DNA from: a virus | Reading direction: 5' to 3' (one strand) | IMG/VR virus record: IMGVR_UViG_3300042557_000720 | Location: 1-32,978 of that record | Length of the DNA stretch: 32,978 nt | Part shown: one piece after another, positions 1-6,294 of the stretch | Layout of the letters: each line of letters begins with the position of its first letter | Position numbering within the stretch: position 1 is the first letter of the stretch | Made by a program: the position numbers and the translations under genes | The notes under the pieces: model-generated | The model's database searches: none | The model's input: the letters and a program-made list of their open reading frames with translations, nothing else | Told to the model about the DNA's origin: nothing

Positions 1-8
1 TAACCCCC

Positions 9-27
9 GGGGGCTTTGCCCCCTTTT
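9..27 (+). terminator. Rho-independent terminator, copy 1
   Basis: The arms GGGGGC and GCCCCC enclose a TTT loop and are followed by TTTT, a compact intrinsic terminator for rightward transcription. The gene it would end lies beyond the left edge. Near-identical hairpins recur at 282-301 and 576-595. The preceding CCCCC can also pair with GGGGG, giving a competing palindrome. Confidence 0.75.
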
Positions 28-82
28 AAAAATATTTTTAAAAAAAAATTAGTAAAAAAGTTTTTTTTATTAAAAATTAGTT

Positions 83-90
83 TATCTTTG
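83..90 (+). promoter_or_regulatory. Bacteroidota-type -7 promoter element
   Basis: TATCTTTG fits the Bacteroidota -7 consensus TAnnTTTG and lies 20 bases before the ATG at 111, just after terminator copy 1. The same octamer within TTTATCTTTGT occurs on the other strand at 29666-29673. The -33 region here is a T-run rather than a clear TTTG, so the upstream element is weak. Confidence 0.5.
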
Positions 91-110
91 TGTAACAAAA
101 CAAAAAAGTC

Positions 111-263
111 ATGACAACTTCAAAACAAACTTTAGAAAATCGCATCAAAGAAATAAACAAAGAAATTTGCAGAGTAGATGTAAACCAGATAAAAAGTTTG
201 CTTAAAGAAAAGGCCATGATTGAAAAAAAATTAGGATATACTCTTGACCCGCTTTGGAGATAA
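111..263 (+). CDS. Small helical hypothetical protein (50 aa)
   Basis: I do not recognise this protein. It is a short ORF of 50 codons, Lys/Glu-rich and probably all helical (TLENRIKEINKEI, then LLKEKAMIEKKLG), which suggests a small coiled-coil or nucleic-acid-associated peptide. Support for it being real comes from context: it starts 20 bases after a TAnnTTTG promoter element, sits between two terminator hairpins (9-27 and 282-301), and fills the space between them. It would be the first gene of a short rightward unit. No signal peptide or membrane segment is seen. Confidence 0.55.
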   Translation: MTTSKQTLENRIKEINKEICRVDVNQIKSLLKEKAMIEKKLGYTLDPLWR

Positions 264-270
264 TAAATTA

Positions 271-329
271 AATTAACCCCCGGGGGCCTTGCCCCCTTTT
301 TAAAATCAACAGCCATGAACAGAAAACAA
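271..329 (+). repeat. Terminator-plus-start cassette, copy A
   Basis: This 59-base unit matches 565-623 at 57 of 59 positions. It contains the intrinsic terminator, an AAAATCAACAGCC leader and the first five codons (MNRKQ) of the following gene. The two differences lie in the C-run and in the hairpin loop, so the stem is preserved. Confidence 0.9.
282..301 (+). terminator. Rho-independent terminator, copy 2
   Basis: GGGGGC, a CTT loop and GCCCCC are followed by TTTTT. It lies 18 bases after the stop of the 50-aa gene and only 13 bases before the next ATG at 315, so that gene needs read-through or an unseen promoter. Confidence 0.75.
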
Positions 330-563
330 CAAAGCAGTAATGATATTAACCACATATTTGAGCGTGGTGATATTATTTCAAGTTCATCAAAAAAAGATGT
401 GCGTCTTATATTAAATGCAAAAAATAGAGAATATTATTTTATGCATTTAAAATCACAATCTGTAAAAGATATTTTTGGCAATATATTTAATATTGAAAAA
501 GGTCACGAAGCCAGCCAGCCAGCTGATATTGTAGAAAAACATTTTTATTTAGTTGAACTTTAA
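315..563 (+). CDS. Hypothetical protein (82 aa)
   Basis: The family is not recognised. The 82-residue product is soluble and polar, with no signal peptide or membrane span. Residues 20-50 look like a small alpha/beta segment (ISSSSKKDVRLILNAKNREYYF). The ATG at 315 is favoured because it lies at the end of the duplicated 59-base cassette, which also provides the start of the next gene at 609; both proteins begin MNRKQ. It is bracketed by terminator copies 2 and 3, which suggests that each small gene of this cluster is a separately punctuated module. Confidence 0.6.
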   Translation: MNRKQQSSNDINHIFERGDIISSSSKKDVRLILNAKNREYYFMHLKSQSVKDIFGNIFNIEKGHEASQPADIVEKHFYLVEL

Positions 564-564
564 C

Positions 565-623
565 AATTAACCCACGGGGGCTTTGCCCCCTTTTTAAAAT
601 CAACAGCCATGAACAGAAAACAA
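565..623 (+). repeat. Terminator-plus-start cassette, copy B
   Basis: Second copy of the 59-base cassette seen at 271-329 (57 of 59 identical). It begins two bases after the stop of the 82-aa gene and ends inside the fifth codon of the 31-aa gene. Confidence 0.9.
576..595 (+). terminator. Rho-independent terminator, copy 3
   Basis: GGGGGC, a TTT loop and GCCCCC are followed by TTTTT. It sits 12 bases after the stop at 563 and 13 bases before the ATG at 609. The upstream run is CCCAC instead of CCCCC, so the alternative CCCCCGGGGG palindrome is weakened in this copy. Confidence 0.75.
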
Positions 624-704
624 TCAGATGATTTGACTCCAATGCAATCGCACATTTTTATTGCGATAATTGTAATCCTTTTATTAATCGGGCATAATTT
701 TTAA
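609..704 (+). CDS. Single-span membrane peptide (31 aa)
   Basis: A 31-codon ORF begins inside the duplicated cassette with MNRKQ. Residues 15-30 (HIFIAIIVILLLIG) form one strongly hydrophobic helix, so a small single-span inner-membrane peptide is likely, with a short polar N-terminus. It ends two bases before the nuclease gene at 707. Small phage membrane peptides of this kind can affect host envelope functions or superinfection, but nothing in this sequence says which. The duplicated start region may have placed an existing translation signal in front of a new coding segment. Confidence 0.5.
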   Translation: MNRKQSDDLTPMQSHIFIAIIVILLLIGHNF

Positions 705-706
705 TT

Positions 707-958
707 ATGGAATCCAAAATACAAGCAAACATTAAAGCCCGTTTTGAGCGGGCGGGGTGGATAGTAGTAAAGCTAATCCAAACCAACTGCAACGGCATCC
801 CGGATCTCATGTGCCTGAAGAATGGGCAAACGGTATTTGTCGAGGTCAAGCAGCTGGGAAGGGAGCCAACCGACCTGCAAAGGTTCAGACATACCCAGCT
901 CATTCAAAGCGGATTTCAGGTCTTTACATTAACAAGCGAAAAAGATTTAATAATTTAA
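707..958 (+). CDS. VRR-NUC domain nuclease (83 aa)
   Basis: A single-domain VRR-NUC protein of the PD-(D/E)XK nuclease superfamily. The family signature runs through the middle: GIPDL (residues 30-34) supplies the catalytic Asp, VFVEVKQ (43-49) supplies the ExK pair, and a conserved Gln/His region (LQRFRHTQ) follows. About 80 aa is the usual size for stand-alone phage members. Family members cut DNA, and some act on branched DNA or accompany SNF2-type helicases in phage replication and recombination modules. An SF2 helicase does occur at the right edge of this window. The ATG at 707 follows the previous stop by two bases. The exact substrate cannot be inferred. Confidence 0.85.
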   Translation: MESKIQANIKARFERAGWIVVKLIQTNCNGIPDLMCLKNGQTVFVEVKQLGREPTDLQRFRHTQLIQSGFQVFTLTSEKDLII

Positions 959-962
959 ACAG

Positions 963-1127
963 ATGGTTATGCTTCCAATTATTTTAATTATGTCAATCGT
1001 TATCGTCTTGCTGCTTACAATAGTAGCGTGCGAAACGTATGCAATGAGCTATCCGAATGACAAGTTTTCCAAATGGTGGAGGGCTAATATTATGGAATTT
1101 AAAAATGATGATTATGATAGATATTAA
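963..1127 (+). CDS. Small membrane protein (54 aa)
   Basis: A 54-codon ORF starts four bases after the nuclease stop. Residues 2-23 form a hydrophobic helix (MLPIILIMSIVIVLLLTIV) followed by an A-C pair and a polar, acidic tail ending NDDYDRY. It could be a bitopic inner-membrane protein. A lipoprotein signal is less likely because the region before Cys26 lacks a proper lipobox turn. The 3' end overlaps the next gene. It is one of three tiny membrane proteins in this early cluster. Family and role are unknown. Confidence 0.5.
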   Translation: MVMLPIILIMSIVIVLLLTIVACETYAMSYPNDKFSKWWRANIMEFKNDDYDRY

Positions 1128-1359
1128 AACAAAAACCTTTAACGGTATCGAACTAACAAGAATGGAATTTGAAGTATTAAGCTACTTCATTAAAAATCCC
1201 AATGTAGTTTTAACAAGGGAGAAAATAGTTGCAAATATTTGGGGCAAAGAAAAGACAAATTTAAGGGTTTTTGATGTGCAGCTTTGCAGCCTTAGAAAAA
1301 AAATACCTAATTTATCAATCAAAAACAGGAGCGGATTTGGATTCATTTACAACCCATGA
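1105..1359 (+). CDS. PhoB/OmpR-type winged-helix DNA-binding protein
   Basis: The product is a free-standing effector domain of the OmpR/PhoB type without a receiver domain. The pattern is clear: an N-terminal strand pair with NGIELT, then MEFEVLSYFIKNP (helix 1), LTREKIVANIW (helix 2), RVFDVQLCSLRKKI (recognition helix) and a C-terminal wing hairpin (RSGFGFIYN). About 84 aa is what one such domain needs. I prefer one of the clustered ATGs at 1105-1114 over an upstream ATG at 1057, because the extra residues do not resemble the family and would lie inside the membrane gene. It probably controls phage or host transcription. Its stop overlaps the next start (ATGA). Confidence 0.7.
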   Translation: MMIMIDIKTKTFNGIELTRMEFEVLSYFIKNPNVVLTREKIVANIWGKEKTNLRVFDVQLCSLRKKIPNLSIKNRSGFGFIYNP

Positions 1360-1493
1360 TTTATTTAGGTTTCATATTCTTTTGCTTTTTAGCGTGCCTT
1401 TCCTATATGTGGGGGAAGCATATAGAGTGGATGGATAAAAAGCACCCTGAACATAAAGATTTTTTAAACGATAAAAACAAAAACAAACAATGA
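1356..1493 (+). CDS. Small membrane protein (45 aa)
   Basis: A 45-codon ORF is joined to both neighbours by ATGA overlaps (1356-1359 and 1490-1493), strong evidence that it is translated as part of the operon. Residues 2-18 (IYLGFIFFCFLACLSYM) form a single hydrophobic helix, followed by a hydrophilic, His/Lys-rich tail (KHPEHKDFLNDKNKNKQ). It is likely an inner-membrane peptide with a cytoplasmic or periplasmic charged tail. The family is not recognised. Confidence 0.55.
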   Translation: MIYLGFIFFCFLACLSYMWGKHIEWMDKKHPEHKDFLNDKNKNKQ

Positions 1494-1939
1494 CTATTCA
1501 GCAGGCTGTAAAAGCGATTGAATCACACCTTGATGCGTATATTGATGAAGTACCTGAAAAGCTACTAAAAAAGATTCACGATATTATTTTAAGCGCAAAA
1601 AGGGTAGTGGAAAAAGAAATTATCTTTCAGGATTATAAAAACGAAAAGCCCGACCTGCAAAAGGAATGGGAGTCGATATGCGAAAAGCATGGCATCGACC
1701 CAATTAAATCAAAGAAAGGTCGGCAATTGGAGAAGGTAATTGCCAAAACGCATTTCATACGGCATATATTTTTATCGTACAAATATGTAATGGTTGCGGA
1801 CTTAGCGAGGTTTTTAAACCTCGGGCATACGACTATTATTTACGCAAGGGATAAAAGCAAAATCCCCTGCATTTACCCGCCGTTTGGTAGAAAAGGTAAG
1901 CGGCAATTTACAGAGGCGCATAGTATTAAATATATTTAA
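1490..1939 (+). CDS. DnaA domain IV-like DNA-binding protein
   Basis: The C-terminal half (about residues 79-124) resembles the DNA-binding domain IV of DnaA: a basic helix (KKGRQLEKVIAK), a helix bearing VADLARFLNLG, then GHTTIIYARDK, close to the DnaA signature helix (usually DHTTV followed by an A..K region). There is no AAA+ ATPase domain, so it cannot be an initiator by itself. The N-terminal 75 residues look helical and unrelated. It may bind DnaA-box-like sites in the phage or host origin, or compete with host DnaA. It is linked to the preceding gene by an ATGA overlap. The assignment rests on a short motif and is moderate. Confidence 0.5.
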   Translation: MTIQQAVKAIESHLDAYIDEVPEKLLKKIHDIILSAKRVVEKEIIFQDYKNEKPDLQKEWESICEKHGIDPIKSKKGRQLEKVIAKTHFIRHIFLSYKYVMVADLARFLNLGHTTIIYARDKSKIPCIYPPFGRKGKRQFTEAHSIKYI

Positions 1940-1943
1940 TCAA

Positions 1944-2180
1944 ATGACTAAAGAAGAATACATACAAAAAATAAATAAAAATCCGCAGTCTATTATTTAT
2001 GATTATTACAAGGCTAAAAATAAACGCCTCCCAATGTTATCTTATAATGAGTTCATGACATTTGCTCAATTAGGACTTGATATGAATAGGGCTTTTAATA
2101 TTGCTAAAAAATATTACGAAGATATTTTTAACGTAGTTTATTTATTTGATTCAAAAAATAATCTTATAGCAATAATTTAG
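1944..2180 (+). CDS. Hypothetical protein (78 aa)
   Basis: Not recognised. It is a 78-residue, Lys/Tyr/Asn-rich soluble protein, probably mostly helical (TKEEYIQKINKNPQSIIYDYYKAK) with a hydrophobic C-terminal strand pair (VVYLFDSKNNLIAII). The ATG at 1944 is chosen because it follows the previous stop by four bases; an upstream in-frame start would lie inside the DnaA-like gene. It is the last gene of the rightward cluster, and its TAG overlaps the TAA of the converging gene at 2177. Confidence 0.55.
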   Translation: MTKEEYIQKINKNPQSIIYDYYKAKNKRLPMLSYNEFMTFAQLGLDMNRAFNIAKKYYEDIFNVVYLFDSKNNLIAII

Positions 2181-2380
2181 TCCTTTATTATTTTCTGTAT
2201 CTTTTTTAGGGCTATATTTATCGTATTGTAGGCGTTTTTCTTTGCTTTTATGTGGTCTTCCTGTTCTTCATCATAGGTATTTGTTGATGCTTCCTCAAGT
2301 GTTGTAATAACAGTTAGTGCCGTTTCTATTACTATGCAAAGATCGTAGTTATCATTCACGGATGCTATTTCAGTAATCAT
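2177..2380 (-). CDS. Small acidic helical protein (67 aa)
   Basis: Not recognised. The 67-aa product is helical and Thr/Asp/Glu-rich, with a hydrophobic heptad-like stretch (LCIVIETALTVITTLEEA) and a basic C-terminus (IALKKIQKIIKD). No signal peptide is seen. Its start overlaps the stop of the metallophosphoesterase gene (ATGA), so it is translated from the same leftward message. It is the last gene of that message, and its stop overlaps that of the converging rightward gene. Confidence 0.5.
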   Translation of the reverse strand: MITEIASVNDNYDLCIVIETALTVITTLEEASTNTYDEEQEDHIKAKKNAYNTINIALKKIQKIIKD

Positions 2381-3372
2381 AATATTTTACCTTGATGAAT
2401 GCGATAATTACGAACGTGAAAGTCTTTGCCATTATCTGATAATTCAATGAATGCAAAGCCATGCGACCATTTATTTATCGGCAAATATGCAGGGTTCAAT
2501 TCACAAAGGCATCCTAAACTCCACGTTGTAATGATATCACCGTTCATATTGCTTTCAGTGTGTTCTGAAACGCTATGATTGTGACCCTGCATTGCGCTTA
2601 CCTTTCCTCTTAAAAACAATCCCCTTGCGACGTTTACAGGACTGAAAATAGACTGCCCGAATTCGTGCCCGTGAACGATATTTAAGTCATTCGCCTTTAT
2701 TATGCGTTTGTCGCCTATTAAATCAATACCCCTATCATGTAACCCTAAAAGATGCTTCAATTCGAACTGATGCACCCCTAATAGCTCAGGCGCTTTCTGC
2801 ATTAAATAGTGCTCATACCGTTCCTCATGATTGCCTATCTTGTAGTAAATTTTCGCATTAAAATTGCTAAGTATATCCAAAAACTCCCGTGCCGCTTGCA
2901 ACTCATGAGCAACTGACCTTTTACGGGGGTCTTTCATGAAACGGCTCAACCCATAAAAATCTATAAAATCACCGTTTAGTAATATCGCATCGGGTTTTTC
3001 AATAGCGATTTTATCAAAGGTGGCAGACAAAGCAGTAATAGAATGGTAAGGAATGTGCACATCGGAAAGGACTACTATTTTTTTGGCTTTAATAATAAAA
3101 GGCTCATAAATCGTTTCCTCTGATTCTGGTAGTTTCCAAGGATTGCGTGTGCGTTCTTCACTCATAAATAGGCTTTTATCTTTTACCTTTTTTATATTTA
3201 TTTTGCCCTTTTTCCCTTCGTTATATCTTAGGCAACCCCTTGCATCGTCAACCGTTTTGTATAATTCATTATTATCATTATATAATATCCGTGCAAGTGT
3301 AAGTGTTGGCATTTCCATGCCATATTTGAGCCTGTATTCCCTTGCAATATTTAATCTAATTGACTGGCTCAT
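2377..3372 (-). CDS. Calcineurin-like metallophosphoesterase
   Basis: A metallophosphoesterase with every core motif visible: SDVHIP (Asp104, His106), NGDFID (Asp135), GNHEE (Asn181, His182), VHGHE (His234, His236) and GHNH (264-266), which together coordinate two metal ions. The catalytic domain covers residues 97-310. The N-terminal 95 residues are basic and helical, with a possible helix-turn-helix near 20-50, and could contact nucleic acid. Substrates in the family range from phosphoproteins to nucleotides and nucleic-acid ends, so the substrate here is open. It lies after the lysis genes at the tail of the late operon, suggesting a late or accessory role rather than replication. Confidence 0.85.
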   Translation of the reverse strand: MSQSIRLNIAREYRLKYGMEMPTLTLARILYNDNNELYKTVDDARGCLRYNEGKKGKINIKKVKDKSLFMSEERTRNPWKLPESEETIYEPFIIKAKKIVVLSDVHIPYHSITALSATFDKIAIEKPDAILLNGDFIDFYGLSRFMKDPRKRSVAHELQAAREFLDILSNFNAKIYYKIGNHEERYEHYLMQKAPELLGVHQFELKHLLGLHDRGIDLIGDKRIIKANDLNIVHGHEFGQSIFSPVNVARGLFLRGKVSAMQGHNHSVSEHTESNMNGDIITTWSLGCLCELNPAYLPINKWSHGFAFIELSDNGKDFHVRNYRIHQGKIL

Positions 3373-3380
3373 AGTAAAAA

Positions 3381-3992
3381 TTAAGCTGAAAGAAGATTGA
3401 TAAAAGTCTTAAATTTAGCTTGTCTATCAGCGAGTCCGTTAATGCCTCCGTTTATTCGCTTTGTTAATAAAGTAACTGATTCTGGAGTTTTATTATCGCA
3501 AAGTTGCCAAAGTTTATTTTTATCAAAAAACCATAAAGCAGAATCGAGCGGGTATTTTGTAGCTACTAAATCAGGATTTGCAATGCAATCTTCTTCAATG
3601 TAATCGCTAAAATTACGGTAATTATTTTTACCTGTTAGTTGGATATATCCTCTACCACGAAATCTAAACCCGTCGCCTGTTAATTCATTACCATTGCCCA
3701 TCCTATTAGCATAAACCAAATTAGCTATCTTTTCGGGCTGCATAGCATATTGGTCTGCTATTTGTTGAGTCGGGAAAAACCTGCTAAAAGTTCGCATCAA
3801 CCCTTGTGATGAATATCTAAGGTTTTCCCTTACTGCAATAAAGTTATTGCTTTCATGTGCTATCTGAGCCATGAAATGAGCAAGCCTAATTGAAGAAGTA
3901 ATATTTGTAATGTTTTTGCTATTTATCAAAAATTGGTAAGGTGCAACTGGTATTTTATTATCCAGTTTTTTTGTAAATAAAAAATTATTCAT
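3381..3992 (-). CDS. GH19 chitinase-like endolysin
   Basis: A glycoside hydrolase family 19 (lysozyme-like fold) endolysin of 203 aa, a typical size for single-domain phage enzymes. Key parts are AQIAHESNNF with the likely catalytic Glu47, ENLRYS with a second acidic residue (Glu56), and GDGFRFRGRGYIQLTGKNNY-type substrate-cleft sequence around 106-125. No N-terminal signal peptide or anchor is seen, so release to the periplasm should depend on the holin candidates upstream. It follows the spanin gene with a 4-base ATGA overlap. It would cleave peptidoglycan glycan strands at the end of infection. Confidence 0.85.
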   Translation of the reverse strand: MNNFLFTKKLDNKIPVAPYQFLINSKNITNITSSIRLAHFMAQIAHESNNFIAVRENLRYSSQGLMRTFSRFFPTQQIADQYAMQPEKIANLVYANRMGNGNELTGDGFRFRGRGYIQLTGKNNYRNFSDYIEEDCIANPDLVATKYPLDSALWFFDKNKLWQLCDNKTPESVTLLTKRINGGINGLADRQAKFKTFINLLSA

Positions 3993-4498
3993 AACTTATA
4001 AAAACTACGCCCAATAATAATAGCCAAAAGCAATAAGACTATCCACATCCAGCCTATTTGCCTTTTGTAACCTTTAAGCCTAACCTCTAAATTATCCGCT
4101 TTTATTTGGCTCTCCATAGCGGTTTTGGTTAGCGTTTGGATGGAATCCCTTAGAACTTGCACCTGCGCCGTATTCTCAACGGTGCGGGTTATTACCTTCG
4201 TTTCAGTCTTTGCCGGGATGGTTTTTATTATTTCGTTTATTTTGACTTTTGTAATGGTATCGCAACCGATTGATAAAACGCTGTCGAGCTGTTTCCATAA
4301 TAGAAATAACTCATTTTCATAATTTTTGAGTGCAGCGGAATCCATTACAATAATACTATCAATGCTTTCCTTTACGGGATACCTTTCAGCGCACTCCTTA
4401 GCCGCCGCCTCCGGTAGCTTATTCATCAACCTGTCGAGCTTTTTAGGGGTAGCGCATGATGCGAAAAGGCACAATATCAATATGTATTTATTCAGCAT
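3989..4498 (-). CDS. Unimolecular spanin (u-spanin) candidate
   Basis: The 169-aa product starts with a lipoprotein signal peptide (MLNKYILILCLFASC, lipobox LFAS/C with Cys15) and ends with a transmembrane helix (about residues 147-165, WMWIVLLLLAIIIG). The periplasmic middle is Glu/Lys/Thr-rich and predicted extended or coiled-coil (90-145). This layout, outer-membrane lipid anchor plus C-terminal inner-membrane span, is the hallmark of a u-spanin such as T1 gp11, which fuses inner and outer membranes at lysis. The start at 4498 is chosen over an upstream ATG because it begins directly with the signal peptide. It lies between holin-like and endolysin genes, as expected for a spanin. Confidence 0.7.
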   Translation of the reverse strand: MLNKYILILCLFASCATPKKLDRLMNKLPEAAAKECAERYPVKESIDSIIVMDSAALKNYENELFLLWKQLDSVLSIGCDTITKVKINEIIKTIPAKTETKVITRTVENTAQVQVLRDSIQTLTKTAMESQIKADNLEVRLKGYKRQIGWMWIVLLLLAIIIGRSFYKL

Positions 4499-4724
4499 CA
4501 CTACCTTTTTTATCCCCTTTTGTAGCTCCGAAATAAAAGCCCACCACACCTGCAAGCGCACCGCCGAAAATGAAGCCGCCCGCCGTTAATACAAGGTCAT
4601 GATTTTGCTCCGGTATGGGTCGCACCTGCAATAAATACAATAAAAGAAAACTACCTATTACGATAATAATTGCGAGGATATTGCGGATATCCGTTTTAGT
4701 TATCCTTTTTAACCATTCTGGCAT
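4488..4724 (-). CDS. Holin-like membrane protein
   Basis: The product (78 aa from ATG 4724) has two hydrophobic helices, about residues 15-34 (ILAIIIVIGSFLLLYLL) and 46-66 (LTAGGFIFGGALAGVVGFYFG), a short polar loop between them, and a charged tail (ATKGDKKGSDAE). The glycine-rich second helix followed by a Lys/Asp tail is typical of small phage holins. It directly precedes the spanin and endolysin genes and overlaps the spanin start by 11 bases. An in-frame upstream start would lengthen it inside the neighbouring gene. It may form the inner-membrane lesion that releases the endolysin. Confidence 0.6.
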   Translation of the reverse strand: MPEWLKRITKTDIRNILAIIIVIGSFLLLYLLQVRPIPEQNHDLVLTAGGFIFGGALAGVVGFYFGATKGDKKGSDAE

Positions 4725-4890
4725 ATACTTTGTTTTTAAATTCTTTAATATTTTTAATTGCTCCAGGGAGGTTTTTAATAGTTGCAATTACGTTGTAACC
4801 AATTGCAATATAAATTAGCATATCGTGTTTTGTAACCATTGCAAACAAACCCAAAACCCACACGCTCAAAAATTCAAATTTTGCATTCAT
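4696..4890 (-). CDS. Small membrane protein of lysis cassette (64 aa)
   Basis: A 64-residue protein with hydrophobic segments at about residues 6-20 (EFLSVWVLGLFAMV) and 23-40 (DMLIYIAIGYNVIATI), then a basic amphipathic tail (IKNIKEFKNKVYARMVKKDN). It could be a second holin, an antiholin or a regulator of the adjacent holin-like protein; its 3' end overlaps that gene by about 29 bases. The family is not recognised. The charged tail should remain in the cytoplasm. Confidence 0.5.
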   Translation of the reverse strand: MNAKFEFLSVWVLGLFAMVTKHDMLIYIAIGYNVIATIKNLPGAIKNIKEFKNKVYARMVKKDN

Positions 4891-4892
4891 TT

Positions 4893-5375
4893 TTATAATT
4901 CTTCAATTTTAGGAAACCAACCATTCTCTTCCATTTGTTGTCTTGTATAAATAGTAACCCCGCCCGGTACTATATACCTAAATTCGAAACTTTGCTGCGA
5001 TTCAATGAATCCGGATAAAGCATCTTTTTCAGCTTGCGATAATTCAGGAAACAAAGCAATAAGATTAGTCAGATTGTTTTCAGGATGCACGATAATATTG
5101 TAATCCAATTCTACCTCCAAAGCCGTATTAACAAATTCTGTATAAGTCGGGTCTTGAGTAGGATGCTTAACCCATCCAAAAAGATAGGTTGTTACATCAT
5201 TCTGGTTACGGATTGCAGGGGGTCTGCTTATTGCCCATAGTTCATAAGAGATAGCTTCTGCTCTCTGTTCGCTTGTTAGTGCTGCTTGTGGTAAAACTTT
5301 AATGTAATTTTGTGCGCTCATGGATAATGAGAAAATAATAATTAATAAAGTAAATATGTATTTAATAGATCCCAT
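4893..5375 (-). CDS. Exported tail-associated protein, unknown
   Basis: A 160-aa protein with a convincing Sec signal peptide: a basic start (MGSIKY), a hydrophobic core (IFTLLIIIFSLSM) and SAQ with probable cleavage before Gln22. The mature part is soluble, with a helical N-terminal section (LTSEQRAEAISYELWAIS) and a C-terminal section ending in RQQMEENGWFPKIEEL. I do not recognise the family. Its start overlaps the end of the lectin-like tail protein gene by 14 bases. A fibre chaperone, a tip protein or a periplasmic factor are all possible. Confidence 0.55.
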   Translation of the reverse strand: MGSIKYIFTLLIIIFSLSMSAQNYIKVLPQAALTSEQRAEAISYELWAISRPPAIRNQNDVTTYLFGWVKHPTQDPTYTEFVNTALEVELDYNIIVHPENNLTNLIALFPELSQAEKDALSGFIESQQSFEFRYIVPGGVTIYTRQQMEENGWFPKIEEL

Positions 5376-6294
5376 AATAAGAATTTATGTTTGTTTCTAT
5401 TCCGGTGCGGCTGGAAGAATTATCAGATGCGTAAATTATATTTTCTGAAATATAACCACCATAATAACCAGCTGTTGAAGTTCTTGTTATAGCCCCTATT
5501 GTAAATGTATTTAAAGTCAAAGTGCCGACATTTACATCTTCATCATTTAATCTATTTGTGCCATTAGTAAATATATCTAATATAGTCCCTGTAGTTATTA
5601 TAGTAAATATATAACTTGTATTTGCTGTATATGTATTTGAAGAACTATTTAATGGCTTTTGAACATTTGCATCATCTCGTATATTAAATGTAAATCTCGC
5701 AGAGCTATTTAATTGAGTAAAAAGAAATGGCGTTGCATTTGTAGTCCTTCCAAAACATGAAATATTCCCAACTGTATTTGTATTTGTTTTATTTATTACA
5801 GCATAATTGCTAACTGGTTTATCAGCTCCTGTAAAATCATTGCTAACATTATCAGCCCTTAAATTATCATTACTACCATCAAAAAATATAGACGGCTCAC
5901 CTGCAATTCTTTCTACCGTACCTGCATTTATTATTCTCGGCTGATTCGCTGCCGTTGTTTGTGTTGCATTTCTTGCATTTGTAGATTGATCGTACCACGT
6001 AGTAACAAAGCCACTATTCGCCCCGACAAAAGTCTTAAGGGATGCAGTATCTAAATCATTACCCACAAATCCAATATCCTGCTCCGTATTATCATTCGAC
6101 CGCCTTACCCTTATTGCGCTGCCTGTATATGCTGTTCTAAGTTTACGTAAAGAATAAGCAGCCGCCGCACCTGAATATTGATCTAATAAAAGATTAGCAG
6201 ATGCAAACGGCACATAATTAGCGTGCGCCTTTATAATCATTTGCGCATCTGCACCTAATCCACAAAAAAGTAATATTACAAAAGTAAATCTCAT
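5362..6294 (-). CDS. LamG/arabinofuranosidase-like tail tip protein with signal peptide
   Basis: A 310-aa receptor-binding-type protein. Residues 1-18 look like a Sec signal peptide (RFTFVILLFCGLGADA, cleavage before Gln18). The mature N-terminus (about 35-125) matches a pattern recurring in Bacteroidota phage tail proteins, AYSLRKLRTAYTGSAIRVRR then EQDIGF and TTWYDQS, related to the concanavalin-like arabinofuranosidase-B catalytic fold. The rest is Thr/Asn/Ser-rich beta sandwich, with FFDGSNDNL typical of LamG-like folds. It probably binds or degrades surface glycan. It is joined by ATGA overlap to the fibre gene upstream. A signal peptide on a virion protein is unexpected. Confidence 0.7.
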   Translation of the reverse strand: MRFTFVILLFCGLGADAQMIIKAHANYVPFASANLLLDQYSGAAAAYSLRKLRTAYTGSAIRVRRSNDNTEQDIGFVGNDLDTASLKTFVGANSGFVTTWYDQSTNARNATQTTAANQPRIINAGTVERIAGEPSIFFDGSNDNLRADNVSNDFTGADKPVSNYAVINKTNTNTVGNISCFGRTTNATPFLFTQLNSSARFTFNIRDDANVQKPLNSSSNTYTANTSYIFTIITTGTILDIFTNGTNRLNDEDVNVGTLTLNTFTIGAITRTSTAGYYGGYISENIIYASDNSSSRTGIETNINSYYGIY

